Origin: Micromonospora matsumotoense
GTDB lineage: Bacteria > Actinomycetota > Actinomycetes > Mycobacteriales > Micromonosporaceae
Length of the DNA stretch: 64,000 bases
Assembly (NCBI RefSeq): GCF_900091525.1
Contig: NZ_FMCU01000015.1
Span: 113,921 to 177,920 of the forward strand
Direction: 5' to 3'
Both the position numbers and the translations under genes were made by a program. The notes beneath the pieces were generated by a model. The model ran no database searches, was not told where the DNA came from, and saw only the letters and a program-made list of their open reading frames with translations. This document shows positions 16,853 to 25,765 of the stretch, piece after piece. Numbering within the stretch: position 1 is the first letter of the stretch; every line of letters begins with the position of its first letter.

Positions 16853-17940
16853 CACTTCGATCCCTGGTGTCGTTGACGGTGGCGCTCACCATCGTGTTCA
16901 TCCTTTGCCTCGGCGGTCTCGGCGGATTCCTCCTCGGCGGCAATGCCGCTGCCCGGTGCGTCCCCGTGGCCGCGTCTTCCGCCGTCTCGTCGCCGTTGAC
17001 GTCGCCGTTCGTGCCACCGGGCGGGTGGCCGGCGATCGGTGACTGGGACAGCGACCAGGTCGGCAACGCCGCCGCGATCGTCACCACCGGCGTCCGTCTC
17101 GCCATGCCGGCCCGTGGGTGGGTGATCGCGGTCGCCACCGCCATGCAGGAAAGCACCCTGCGCAACCTGTCCGGCGGTGACCGGGACTCGGTCGGCCTGT
17201 TCCAGCAGCGTCCCAGCCAGGGCTGGGGCACCCCGGCCCAACTCCGGGATCCCGTCTCCGCGACGGAGAGCTTCTTCGGCAAGCTGGTCACCATCAGCGG
17301 CTGGCAGACGATGCCGCTCACCGACGCCGCGCAGGCCGTGCAGATCAGCGCCTACCCCGACGCCTACGCCACATGGGAGACCCCGGCCACCGACCTCGTC
17401 ACCGCGATCACCGACACCACCGGCCTACCCCCTGCCAGCCTGGCCGCGTGCGACGCTGCCGTCGGCCCGTGGACCCAGCCCGTGCGCGCCCCGGTCGGAT
17501 CCGGGTTTCGCACCTCGGGCCGGCCGGGCCACGACGGCGTCGACCTGAGCGCCCCACGCGGCACCCTCATCCGCGCGGCGTCCGCCGGCACCGTGCGCAC
17601 CGTGCGCTGCAACGCCGTCCACGCCAACACGGGAGCGGAGTGGGGGTGTGACCGCGACGGTGACCCGATCCTCACCGCCGGCTGCGGCTGGTACGTCGAC
17701 ATCGACCACACCGCCGGCCTGCTCACCCGCTACTGCCACATGGACCAGCCGCCGATGGTGACGGTCGGGCAACAGGTCGCCGTCGGCCAACCGATCGGCG
17801 TCGTCGGCTCCACCGGCCACAGTTCCGGCCCGCACCTTCACTACGAGGTGCACCACCATGGCGACCCCGGCCCTCAAGGCGCGGTCGATCCGGTGCTCTT
17901 CATGGCCGCACGGAACGCTCCGCTTCCCCCTGCCCGGTGA
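16849..17940 (+). CDS. bifunctional cell-wall hydrolase (lysozyme-like plus M23 peptidase)
   Basis: A 363-residue protein starting with a membrane anchor (about 6-33). Residues about 70-200 form a transglycosylase-like domain with AMQESTLRNL (probable catalytic Glu) and DSVGLFQQRPSQGWG. The C-terminal third is an M23 metallopeptidase with metal ligands in HDGVD and in HLHYEVH, plus GWYVDIDH. Such two-domain hydrolases are the VirB1-like component of Gram-positive type IV systems; they locally cut peptidoglycan so the conjugation channel can pass. The start is the ATG overlapping the upstream short ORF. Two nearby possible disulphide cysteines (RCNAV and WGCDRD) fit an extracellular location. 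Confidence 0.88.
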   Translation: MTLRSLVSLTVALTIVFILCLGGLGGFLLGGNAAARCVPVAASSAVSSPLTSPFVPPGGWPAIGDWDSDQVGNAAAIVTTGVRLAMPARGWVIAVATAMQESTLRNLSGGDRDSVGLFQQRPSQGWGTPAQLRDPVSATESFFGKLVTISGWQTMPLTDAAQAVQISAYPDAYATWETPATDLVTAITDTTGLPPASLAACDAAVGPWTQPVRAPVGSGFRTSGRPGHDGVDLSAPRGTLIRAASAGTVRTVRCNAVHANTGAEWGCDRDGDPILTAGCGWYVDIDHTAGLLTRYCHMDQPPMVTVGQQVAVGQPIGVVGSTGHSSGPHLHYEVHHHGDPGPQGAVDPVLFMAARNAPLPPAR

Positions 17941-18017
17941 GAGAGCACGGCCGGACAGCGGGCAGGAGGACAGGATCGCCTGCGTGCATAGCGGCTGCCA
18001 GCGGTGACCGTGTCGCT

Positions 18018-18668
18018 ATGGGGGTGCCCGGCTTGCTGGAGCGGATGGATGATCGTCAGGTGATCGAGTCCGCAGACTTCACCCTCGCCGACAATTGGTG
18101 CGGCGGTTTCTACGAACTGGCACTCGAATTGGGTGACACCAGCGACGTACGGCTGGAGGCCGCGCTTGGCGCCCTGTGGTCGGCCGCCGGGGTCGAGGGC
18201 TGCTACGGCAGCCGCTGGACTCCAGCGACCAGCCAAGAGGTTGTTCCCTGCACCCTGGCATCGCTGGAGCGGTCCAGCCACTTGTACGGCGTGGTCCCGC
18301 TGCCCAACGGCGCACCGATGGTCTGCGGCGTCGTGGCCGTCCGCGAGGACAACGGCCCCGACTGGCTCGACTTCTACCTGCCGCTGGGTGCCCTGGGCCG
18401 GGCAGACCCACGCTCCCACGAGCACATGGCCGGCGATCCCGATCAGAACTCGGCCTCCCTGGCCTGGCGCAGACCGATCGACGACTGGTTGGCTGACCTG
18501 GGCGCTCGGGTCTACACCGCAGTCGACTTCCGCCTAGGTCTCATCGGCAACGAGGTGTCCGGCCAGATCGACGCCACCACCTTCGCCGCCGATCCACCCA
18601 CACACCACAGCATCGGGTACCTGATCCCCAGAGAGGGTCAGCTGCGCTATCTCCCCGCGACCGAGTGA
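18018..18668 (+). CDS. hypothetical protein
   Basis: A 216-residue soluble protein. The frame is open from a GTG at 17937 that overlaps the hydrolase stop (GTGA), which would add 27 poorly structured residues; the ATG at 18018 is preferred because recognisable secondary structure begins there. The sequence is acidic, with strands such as WLDFYLPLGALG and TAVDFRLGLIG and a C-terminus GYLIPREGQLRYLP. It resembles cytoplasmic immunity-like or SMI1-like folds in general character, but no family is recognised. It is last in its strand direction before a convergent gene. Confidence 0.55.
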   Translation: MGVPGLLERMDDRQVIESADFTLADNWCGGFYELALELGDTSDVRLEAALGALWSAAGVEGCYGSRWTPATSQEVVPCTLASLERSSHLYGVVPLPNGAPMVCGVVAVREDNGPDWLDFYLPLGALGRADPRSHEHMAGDPDQNSASLAWRRPIDDWLADLGARVYTAVDFRLGLIGNEVSGQIDATTFAADPPTHHSIGYLIPREGQLRYLPATE

Positions 18669-18800
18669 CTGAACCAACCTGAGGCACCCAGCCAGCAACA
18701 GCCAGCGTCACGAGGTGACCGCCCATTCGCAGCCCTGGCTGTCCACGAACCCGGAGGGCATTGGCCGCCAGGCCGAAGGGAGCAAGACCACCGACACCGT

Positions 18801-19640
18801 TCAGGGGCGGTCGTGTAGGAACCAGGCGTCGCTGCGGGTGAGAGCGATCGCGAGTTGCCACTGTTGGCACTGCAGGCTGCCGCCGACGGCCATCAGCTGG
18901 CCGGCGAGTTCCCATGCCCGCGGGCCGGGTGGGGGCTGGCGTTGCGCGGTGAATTGCAGCATGGTGCCCCAGGCGGCGATGAGGGCGGCGCCCCACCGCT
19001 GCTCCCACTGGCGCATCGCCGCCGCCCACGCCGCAACGCCGTTCTCGCAGGGTGTGCCGTGGTACTGCACCCAGGCGGGAGCCAGCCACTGCGACGTCGT
19101 CGGCAGAAGTACCAACTGCACCTCGGAGAACGTGTGCCACTGCCGGGTGCCGATGAGGTGCTCGTAGCCGCGGACCACCCGGTCGGCGAGGTGCGGATTG
19201 GCGAGAAGGGTGTCGTAGGTCCACCGGGTCAGCGCCTTCGTGGTGGTCGGTAGCCCCAGCTGCTCCATCGCCGGGGTGACCATCTCGTCACCCAGGAACG
19301 CCCGCACGTAGCGCTCCACGTCCGCGTGGTGCCGTGGCTCGTCGACGCGGTACCGCGTGAACACCGGCCACGGATCCAGGGTCTGCGCCTCTCGGCGTAG
19401 CTCGGCGATCTCCGCGGCGGACGGGCCGTGGTGTAGCTCGCCCGGCAGCGTGAAGACGGGCCACCGGCCGGTCACCGGCATGACCGCGTGGGCGGCCTGC
19501 CACGCCTCGAGCAGGCGCGCGGGATCAACGCCGCTCACCACGAACGTCTCGCCGATCTCCGGCCGAATCACGTGGCCCTGCAGGTAGGTCCCCCGCAGGG
19601 CGGCCGCGATGTGCTTCGCGCGCCTCATGGGTGCCGCCAT
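18801..19640 (-). CDS. DUF4253-like protein
   Basis: A 279-residue protein on the minus strand. The C-terminal third has features I associate with DUF4253: a helix MRQWEQRWGAALIAAWGTML followed by an Arg-Pro-Pro turn, then AWELAGQLMAVGG, and a terminal Trp-rich strand. The N-terminal region carries LQGHVIRPEIGETFVVSGVD and a domain with paired Trp-Pro motifs. The start at MAAPMRR is chosen over a longer frame because the longer N-terminus looks random. Family members are of unknown function. The orientation opposes most of the element, so it may be a separate cargo gene. Confidence 0.65.
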   Translation of the reverse strand: MAAPMRRAKHIAAALRGTYLQGHVIRPEIGETFVVSGVDPARLLEAWQAAHAVMPVTGRWPVFTLPGELHHGPSAAEIAELRREAQTLDPWPVFTRYRVDEPRHHADVERYVRAFLGDEMVTPAMEQLGLPTTTKALTRWTYDTLLANPHLADRVVRGYEHLIGTRQWHTFSEVQLVLLPTTSQWLAPAWVQYHGTPCENGVAAWAAAMRQWEQRWGAALIAAWGTMLQFTAQRQPPPGPRAWELAGQLMAVGGSLQCQQWQLAIALTRSDAWFLHDRP

Positions 19641-19808
19641 GCCCCGCACGGTAGTGCCGACCACCGACAGACCCGCCCGCACCGGGGCGGCTCCGCGTCC
19701 CCGGCGGAAGCGGTCGGCACGGAGGAATCCCGCGCGGTGGCGAACACCGCGTCTCCCGTAGGACCCCGATCGCGGCTACCGGCGCGGTGCCGCGGTCGAC
19801 CACAGCTC

Positions 19809-19837
19809 GGTGATCGTCCCGCCCCGGGGCGACCACC
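19809..19837 (+). promoter_or_regulatory. 5' hairpin upstream of the 19874 gene
   Basis: A 12-bp stem with one mismatch and one wobble (GGTGATCGTCCC/GGGGCGACCACC, loop GCCCC) ends 36 bases before the ATG at 19874. The upstream neighbour is divergent, so this hairpin cannot be a terminator for it on the plus strand; that favours a leader role. Confidence 0.55.
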
Positions 19838-19873
19838 GCGACCCCATCCACATTCCTGAGGAGGAAAAGGCAC

Positions 19874-20536
19874 ATGAGTACACCCACGTTGATCGGTGTC
19901 GCCGCGTTACGCGGCAGGTACACCGCCCGTCGTCTCCAGTTCGGTGAGGCTCCGGAGACCCTGGTGCCGCTGCTGCGCCGGATCTGGACCGACACGTTCG
20001 GCCGCGACACCGACGCCATGGGCGTCGCGCTGCTGGCCCACGACTGGTGGGCCCTCGCCGTCAACCCTAAACGCCGACGGTGGGACCGGCTGCCGCCTGT
20101 ACCGGGACTGGGCTACCCGACCGGATACGGCGTGGTCCGGCAGGGCTCGCTCCGCGAGGACCTCGACGGGGTCGTCGAGTGGATGTACCTGCTGCACCTC
20201 GACCAGCGGCGGCTGGTGGTGTACGAGGCGACGGTCCACGGCCGCTGGCTGCGGCACAGCGCCCACCACCTCGACCCTGTCGAGGAACTGTTCGTCACCG
20301 AACCCGCCGGCGACGGCGGTGGCCAGGGGATGACGGTGTGCACCGTGTGTGGGGCGGTCGACGAGATCGACCACGTCGAGGTGCCGTCCATGGCCGGCTA
20401 CGGCTACGACACCGTCACCAGCTGCACCCGCTGCGGCTCCTCGATCGCCACCGACCCGATGTTCGGCGACCACCTCGTCCGCAAGCCCTGGCCGCCGCAG
20501 CCCCCGACGGGTGGCACGACAGACGGCACCCCATGA
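19874..20536 (+). CDS. hypothetical protein with C-terminal zinc ribbon
   Basis: A 220-residue protein with AGGAGG 9 bases before its ATG. The N-terminal 60 residues are helical (LVPLLRRIWTDTFG). The middle contains repeated aromatic strands (WMYLLHLDQRRLVVYEA). The C-terminal 70 residues hold two CxxC knuckles, CTVCG and CTRCG, about 30 residues apart, a classic zinc ribbon. It heads a run of three unknown genes (19874, 20607, 21803). The zinc ribbon suggests nucleic-acid or protein binding; no enzyme motif is seen. Confidence 0.7.
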   Translation: MSTPTLIGVAALRGRYTARRLQFGEAPETLVPLLRRIWTDTFGRDTDAMGVALLAHDWWALAVNPKRRRWDRLPPVPGLGYPTGYGVVRQGSLREDLDGVVEWMYLLHLDQRRLVVYEATVHGRWLRHSAHHLDPVEELFVTEPAGDGGGQGMTVCTVCGAVDEIDHVEVPSMAGYGYDTVTSCTRCGSSIATDPMFGDHLVRKPWPPQPPTGGTTDGTP

Positions 20537-20606
20537 GCACGCCCACCCCGAGGCCGTCGCCTTCCGGCGGTGGCCTGTCCTGTCCACTCACTGATCGGAG
20601 CACACC

Positions 20607-21701
20607 ATGAACTACCAGCCCGGCCAGCGCGTCGCCCTGGTCCACACCGACGACCCGCACACCTGGCTGCGGCCCGGTGACACCGGCACCGTCCGCCGCC
20701 ACGACCAGCGACACCACACCGTCGAGGTCACCTGGGACAGCGGCTCGACCCTGTCGATGTGCCTCGACACTGGCGACCGGATCACACCAGCCACCAGCAC
20801 GACGGCAACGACCGGTGGACTGGTCGACGAGGCCACCGGATGGGCCACCGCGCTGCGGCGGATGCGCGCCGCCGGCGCCGAGGCCGGACGCACCGCCGCC
20901 CAATGGTGGGCGCAGGACACCATCGGTGCCCGGGCCAGCGGCGACACCCGCCTGGCCGCGCGTCGGATCCTGGCCGGTGTCGAGGACGGCGACCCCGTCG
21001 TCCTCGACACCCTGCCCCACTTCACCTTGGCCGGAGAGTCCGTCGACACCGCAGGGTGGGAGTTGTTCGCCGACGCCACCGGCGACGTCTCCGCCTGGTT
21101 CGGACTGCGTATCCCGCAGCGCGACGAGGCGATGACCGTCTACCGCGACGCCCACGACACCGCCGTCACCGACCACGTAACCGAACGCTGTCGTCTCGCG
21201 GCCAGCCCCACCGGCACCGATGTGTCCCACCTGCACCCCGACCGTGTCCGTATCGGCGACGTCGGCGTATTCGCGGGCGACTGGGCGCGCACCCTCGGCC
21301 CGGACGGCGACGACCGGATCGCGGTCGGGTTCGTCGGCACCCTGATCGACTCATGGAACGGGTGGGCGGTGTTCTCCTGCACCCGCCCGGTGGCCGAGGA
21401 GATCGTCGCCGACCAGCAGCGCCACCGCGACCAGTACCGCCACTGCCTCCGCGAGCAGGGCGTGCCGGCAGGCGAGCTGGACCGGCGGGTCGACGAGGCG
21501 TTGGCCGACCTGTCCTTCGACGGTGACGTCATCGTCGCCGACCAGCGTGCCCTGGCCGACGACCCGGACGCCGTCGACCGCATCACCCCCGACGGCGACG
21601 GCCGGTACGTGGTGATGGGCCGCATCTGGTGCTGGGAGGCCGTCGACCCGTACGCCTGCGACCGGATCATCGGCGACCTGCCCGACCCCGACCAGGCATA
21701 G
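20607..21701 (+). CDS. DUF4314 domain protein
   Basis: A 364-residue protein. The first 60 residues match the DUF4314 pattern (GQRVALVHTDDPHTWLRPGDTGTVRRHD, in two pieces, then TVEVTWDSGSTLSM and DRI), a small SH3-like barrel common on actinobacterial plasmids and phages. Two more regions follow: a helical part (75-150) and a C-terminal domain with IAVGFVGTLIDSWNGWAVF and GRYVVMGRIWCWEAVD. GGAG precedes the ATG. The function of DUF4314 proteins is unknown; the association with mobile elements is the main clue. Confidence 0.78.
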   Translation: MNYQPGQRVALVHTDDPHTWLRPGDTGTVRRHDQRHHTVEVTWDSGSTLSMCLDTGDRITPATSTTATTGGLVDEATGWATALRRMRAAGAEAGRTAAQWWAQDTIGARASGDTRLAARRILAGVEDGDPVVLDTLPHFTLAGESVDTAGWELFADATGDVSAWFGLRIPQRDEAMTVYRDAHDTAVTDHVTERCRLAASPTGTDVSHLHPDRVRIGDVGVFAGDWARTLGPDGDDRIAVGFVGTLIDSWNGWAVFSCTRPVAEEIVADQQRHRDQYRHCLREQGVPAGELDRRVDEALADLSFDGDVIVADQRALADDPDAVDRITPDGDGRYVVMGRIWCWEAVDPYACDRIIGDLPDPDQA

Positions 21702-21802
21702 GCCGCGTCCCGGCCGAGCCCCGCCGCGTCGCCGAAAGCCGCGCCGGCTGCGGCGGCACCCGACACCACCACGACAGGTGAGACCAACAGGAAGGAAAAC
21801 CA

Positions 21803-22285
21803 GTGACCATCCGTACCCAAGAGGAGATCGTCACCCGGGTCTGGGCTCTGCGGGCGAACCGCGAGGACATCTTCGGCTTCCGGGAGGAGGTGCTCGTGGA
21901 GGCACTCGACCTCGACCACGCCCGCCAGGTCATCACCCCCCGGCACCCGGGCGAGTGGACCCGGCGGATCGACCACGAGACCTACGCCCGGGACTACCTG
22001 CGATTCGCCATCGGGAAGATCCTCGACCACCGCGGCAACTCGGCGAGCCGGTCGGTGGACAAGCTCGGCGAACTCGCCTGGCTCCTCGGCCGCGACGACA
22101 TCGCGGCAACGATGGACAACGCCGGCTTCCCGATGTACGGGGCACCCAAGGTGAAGGCGTTCGCCGACGGGTTCGGCTGGCCGTTCCTCGACGACCTCGA
22201 CGGCGACACCAGGGCAGCCCTGACCCGGATGGCCGAGGGACAGCAGTGCGATCCGCAGGGCTGCGAACGCGGCTGCGCCGACTGA
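21803..22285 (+). CDS. hypothetical protein
   Basis: A 160-residue soluble, mostly helical protein starting at GTG after AGGAAGGA. It carries TRIDHETYARDYLRFAIG-type helices and SRSVDKLGELAWLLGRDDI, with a Cys-rich tail CDPQGCERGC. The tail could bind a metal or form disulphides. No family is recognised. It probably closes the 19874-22285 run. Confidence 0.65.
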   Translation: MTIRTQEEIVTRVWALRANREDIFGFREEVLVEALDLDHARQVITPRHPGEWTRRIDHETYARDYLRFAIGKILDHRGNSASRSVDKLGELAWLLGRDDIAATMDNAGFPMYGAPKVKAFADGFGWPFLDDLDGDTRAALTRMAEGQQCDPQGCERGCAD

Positions 22286-22636
22286 CCACGACCAGGCCGC
22301 CAGCGTCGCTCCCGGCCCTCACGGTGCGCGGGTAGTCAGCCGGCGCACCCGTACCCCGGCATCGCACACCCATTCGACTTGATCGATCGGGGTGGCGGGG
22401 GTTCCATCGTCGGCGTCGACACCGCCCGCGTGGCCCCGACACCGACCAGTACGCACCAGCGGCGACCCGACGTGTCGCCGTGACCCTTCAGCACCACCGG
22501 GGTGTGGTCGCCCACCTGCCCGGCCCGGTTCAGGGCCGGCAGTGGTTGGCCCCGCCCGTCTCCGCTGTGCGGTACCCACCGCCCGCGCACCCGGAGACGG
22601 GTGCGCGGGCCCAACCCCTTGAATCGAGGCAACCCC
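22286..22636. other. intergenic gap with a strong hairpin
   Basis: No convincing gene lies here. A perfect 13-bp stem (22581-22593 with 22598-22610) closed by a GAGA tetraloop, which is of GNRA type, ends 26 bases before the MoxR start at 22637. The upstream gene ended almost 300 bases earlier, so the hairpin is positioned relative to the downstream start rather than the upstream stop. Confidence 0.6.
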
Positions 22637-23791
22637 ATGACCACACCACACCCGCCGGCCGGTTCACCGCAGAACGACCCGGCCCCGGCCAGCGGCGTCG
22701 GCACTCCCGCCACCGAGGGTTCCGGCCGGTCCGGCTACCTCTACCGCAAGGTCGCCCTGCACCTGGCCGCCCACCCCGACAAGATTCTCAAGGTCGGCGA
22801 GATCACCCAGGCGCTCGGCGCACCGTCGTCCGGGGCGGTCTTCGGGGCGCTGAAGAAGATGGCCGCCGCCGGGCACGCCACCCACCACCGCGACCCGCAC
22901 CACCGCTTCCAGATCACCCAAGCCGGCATCGACGCCGCCGGCACCCTCCCGCCCGCCGCACCCCGCACCCGCTCCAACGGTGGTGGGCGGCAGTCCCGGC
23001 CCGCGCCGGTACCGCGACCGAACGGGACGCTGTACCACCCACGGCGGCTCGGCAAGGGCTGGGACGTCGAGGAACTACGGCGGCTACGCGCCCAGCAGGT
23101 GCCGGTGCTGCTGTACGGGCCGCCCGGCACCGGCAAGACCGCCATGGTCGAGGCCGCGTTCCCCGACCTGCTGACCGTCGCCGGCACCGGCGACACCGTC
23201 GTCGACGACTTCCTCGGCTCCTACAACCCGGTCCCCGGCGGCGGCTACGAGTTCGTCCACGGGCCCCTCGTCACCGCCATGCGGGGAGGGCGGGTGCTGC
23301 TGGTCGACGACGCCACGCTCATCCCGCCCCGCGTCCTGGCCGTGCTGTACCCGGCCATGGACGGCCGCGGCGTCATCACCATCCCCGCCAACGGCAACGA
23401 GACCGTGCAGGCCGTCGACGGGTTCTACATCGTCGCCGGCCACAACCCGGGCGTGCACGGCGCGGTCCTCACCGAGGCCCTGGCCTCCCGGTTCACCGTC
23501 CACCTGCACGTCACCACCGACTGGGACCTCGCCCGCCAACTCGGCGCCCCCAAGCAGGTCGTGGCCGCGGCGATCGACCTCAACGCCGACCTCGCCGCCG
23601 GCAAGACCGTGTGGGCGCCACAGCTTCGCGAACTGCTCGGCTTCGTGACCGTCCGCGACCACCTGGGCATGACCGCCGCCTTGGCCAACCTGGCCGGCAT
23701 CGCCCCCGCCGACGCCCGCGACGACGTCACCGCCGCCCTGTCCCGGCACACCGGCACCCCCATCACCGCGCTCGCCCTCGGCAAGCGCTGA
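22637..23791 (+). CDS. MoxR-type AAA+ ATPase with N-terminal winged helix
   Basis: A 384-residue protein. Residues about 32-95 form a winged-helix-like domain (YRKVALHLAAHPDKIL, then AVFGALKKMAAAG) resembling the C-terminal module of the 12596 protein. The AAA+ core follows with Walker A GPPGTGKT (lysine near 167), Walker B VLLVDDATL, sensor IVAGHNPG and an arginine-finger-like ASRF. MoxR ATPases remodel protein complexes together with VWA-domain partners, and one such gene lies 37 bases downstream. There is no strong ribosome site (weak GAGGCAA). The ATG is chosen because the upstream extension is a shadow. The added DNA-binding-like domain is unusual for MoxR. Confidence 0.85.
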   Translation: MTTPHPPAGSPQNDPAPASGVGTPATEGSGRSGYLYRKVALHLAAHPDKILKVGEITQALGAPSSGAVFGALKKMAAAGHATHHRDPHHRFQITQAGIDAAGTLPPAAPRTRSNGGGRQSRPAPVPRPNGTLYHPRRLGKGWDVEELRRLRAQQVPVLLYGPPGTGKTAMVEAAFPDLLTVAGTGDTVVDDFLGSYNPVPGGGYEFVHGPLVTAMRGGRVLLVDDATLIPPRVLAVLYPAMDGRGVITIPANGNETVQAVDGFYIVAGHNPGVHGAVLTEALASRFTVHLHVTTDWDLARQLGAPKQVVAAAIDLNADLAAGKTVWAPQLRELLGFVTVRDHLGMTAALANLAGIAPADARDDVTAALSRHTGTPITALALGKR

Positions 23792-23828
23792 CCCCATCCA
23801 CCCCCAGATTTCTGGAAGGAGCCATCCC

Positions 23829-25463
23829 GTGTCACATCCCCACACCCACCTGCAGCAGGGCGCACCGCCGCCAGCCGGCGCCAGCGACTGGCATGCCTGG
23901 TCCGCGGCGTGGACGCAGCACATCCCGCTGCTGACCGGCCGCACCGACCTCACCGTCCTCGTCGCCCCCGGCGCCGCCGGAGGCGCACCCGAGTGCTTCT
24001 ACCCCGACCTGCGCCGCATCGAGGTCGACGCCACCTACATCGCAGACAACCCCGACATCACCGACCCGGCCAAAGCCCGACACAAGCGCCTCGTGCCCAC
24101 CGGCTACGGGCTGCTCGTGCACGGCGCCGCGCACGCCGCGCACAGCCGCTGGAGCGCCCCGCCCGGCACACCGCCGATCCTCGCCGACGTCGCCGACATG
24201 CTGGAGGAATCCCGGGCCGAAGGCCGCCAACGCGACCGCCGCCGGGGCGACCGCCGCTGGCTGCGTCACGTCGTGACAACCCTCCTCGACCCCGACGGCT
24301 CGGCCGTCGACGACGCGTGGCACGCGGGGCAACTCGCCGCACTGCTCCTGGCCCGCGTCGACGCCCGCATCGTCACCAGCAAGGACGTCCGCCCCGTCCG
24401 CGCCGCCGTCACCGGCGTCCTCGGGCGCGCACGCCTGCGGAAGCTGCGGGACATCTGGCGCGAGGCCCACACCTGCGACGACACCGACGCCGACACCATG
24501 ATCGCCCTGGCCCGACGGTGGTGCCAGGTCCTCGGCATCGACCCCGACCAGCAGCACGACACTCCCGTACCGGACGCCGGGCAGTTCGCCGGCCGCCTCG
24601 CCGCGGCCCTCGTCGACTATCTCGCCGTCGCCGCCGGCGTCACCCCGGCGCAGTACGCCGCGTCGATGCTGGCCCGCCGGCACAGCCCACCGTCGCAGTG
24701 GGACCGGCGGGACCCGACCGAGCAGGAACACCGCGCGGCCCGCGACCTGTCCAACCGGCTGCGGCAGGCCCGCACCCGCCACCCTGAACCCGGCCGGCGG
24801 CCCTCCACGATCCCACCCGGGCGGCTGCGCACCCGCCACGCCATCACCGCCGACGCGCAGATCGCCGCCGGGCAACTGCCGACGGCCACCCCGTGGCAGC
24901 AGCGCGCACAGCTGCCACCGGAGAAACCCCGTCTGCATCTGGCGGTCCTGATCGACCTGTCCGGATCGATGGACCGCTACACCGAGGCGATGTCGTCCGC
25001 GGAGTGGATCTTCGCCCACGCCGCCCGCCGCGCCGACGCCACGACCACCACCATCGGGTTCGGTGACCGCACCACCGTCCTGATACCCCCACGCACCTAC
25101 CCGAAGCAGGTGCTGCGGATGCGCACCGACTTCGCCACCGCCACCTTCCCGGAAGCGGTCAAGGTCGCCGACCAGCTCCTCGACCTGCGCCACGGCCGCA
25201 CCCTGCGGATGCTCGCCGTCGTCTCCGACGGCTACCTCGACGACATCACCGCCGGCCAGCAACTCGTCACCACCCTGCACCGGGCCGGCTGCGCCGTGCT
25301 CTGGCTGCACCCCGCCGACCCACCCATCCCGGGCGAGCCGACAGACCCGGACCAGGTCTGGGGGAACACCTTCACGCATGCCACCACTCTGACCGTCACC
25401 GACCCGGTCGAGGCCATCGCCGCGATCGCCGACGCCGCCGTCACCGCGCTCGCCCAGGCCTAA
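23829..25463 (+). CDS. VWA-domain protein, partner of the MoxR ATPase
   Basis: A 544-residue protein starting at GTG after GGAAGGAG. The C-terminal 190 residues are a von Willebrand A domain with an intact metal-ion site, DLSGS at 376-380, and later VSDGYLDD. The N-terminal part contains YGLLVHGAAHAAHSRW and a helical region with LEESRAEGRQR, as in CobT/CoxE-like and peptidase-like proteins that pair with MoxR ATPases. HGAAH is not a canonical HExxH site. The pair probably forms a chaperone-like complex acting on another element protein; the client is unknown. Confidence 0.85.
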   Translation: MSHPHTHLQQGAPPPAGASDWHAWSAAWTQHIPLLTGRTDLTVLVAPGAAGGAPECFYPDLRRIEVDATYIADNPDITDPAKARHKRLVPTGYGLLVHGAAHAAHSRWSAPPGTPPILADVADMLEESRAEGRQRDRRRGDRRWLRHVVTTLLDPDGSAVDDAWHAGQLAALLLARVDARIVTSKDVRPVRAAVTGVLGRARLRKLRDIWREAHTCDDTDADTMIALARRWCQVLGIDPDQQHDTPVPDAGQFAGRLAAALVDYLAVAAGVTPAQYAASMLARRHSPPSQWDRRDPTEQEHRAARDLSNRLRQARTRHPEPGRRPSTIPPGRLRTRHAITADAQIAAGQLPTATPWQQRAQLPPEKPRLHLAVLIDLSGSMDRYTEAMSSAEWIFAHAARRADATTTTIGFGDRTTVLIPPRTYPKQVLRMRTDFATATFPEAVKVADQLLDLRHGRTLRMLAVVSDGYLDDITAGQQLVTTLHRAGCAVLWLHPADPPIPGEPTDPDQVWGNTFTHATTLTVTDPVEAIAAIADAAVTALAQA

Positions 25464-25765
25464 GCCCGGCCGCCCCGGCTGGCGGCCGGCCAGTCCTACC
25501 CCGCGCGCCACGGCGCTGCGACGACTGCGGCCGGGCAGCGCCGCGCGCGGCAACCCGCGACGTATGGACCCCAACCCCGGAATCACGGGGCTCCCGCCGG
25601 CCATCCGTCCCGTGTCTCGCTGGGACCGCAGCGGACGGCCTGCGCCGCTGGTCCACGACTTGACCATCCCGCGCCACCGAAGCGTGCATGCCTTGCGTCC
25701 CGACCGGCCCTGACAGGCCGGGCCGGGACGCGAGACGACGCCGCCCATCACGAGGAGTTCATCCC
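25464..25765. other. intergenic gap with two hairpins
   Basis: Directly after the VWA stop is a perfect 9-bp stem (CCGGCCGCC 25466-25474 with GGCGGCCGG 25481-25489), a probable terminator. A second hairpin (25696-25730; 7-bp outer and 6-bp inner stems) ends 35 bases before the next ATG. Nothing else is recognised. Confidence 0.6.

Noticed and set aside
22319..22651. 110-codon minus-strand frame between the 21803 and 22637 genes
   Set aside because: Two overlapping minus-strand frames look mildly protein-like (one contains GDTSGRRWCVLVGVG), but neither has a ribosome site or a recognised family, and the strong hairpin at 22581 lies inside them.
23832..25751. 639-codon minus-strand open frame opposite the VWA gene
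   Set aside because: It is Gly/Val/Arg-rich, has no family resemblance, and mirrors a well-supported gene on the other strand; long antisense frames are expected at this GC content.
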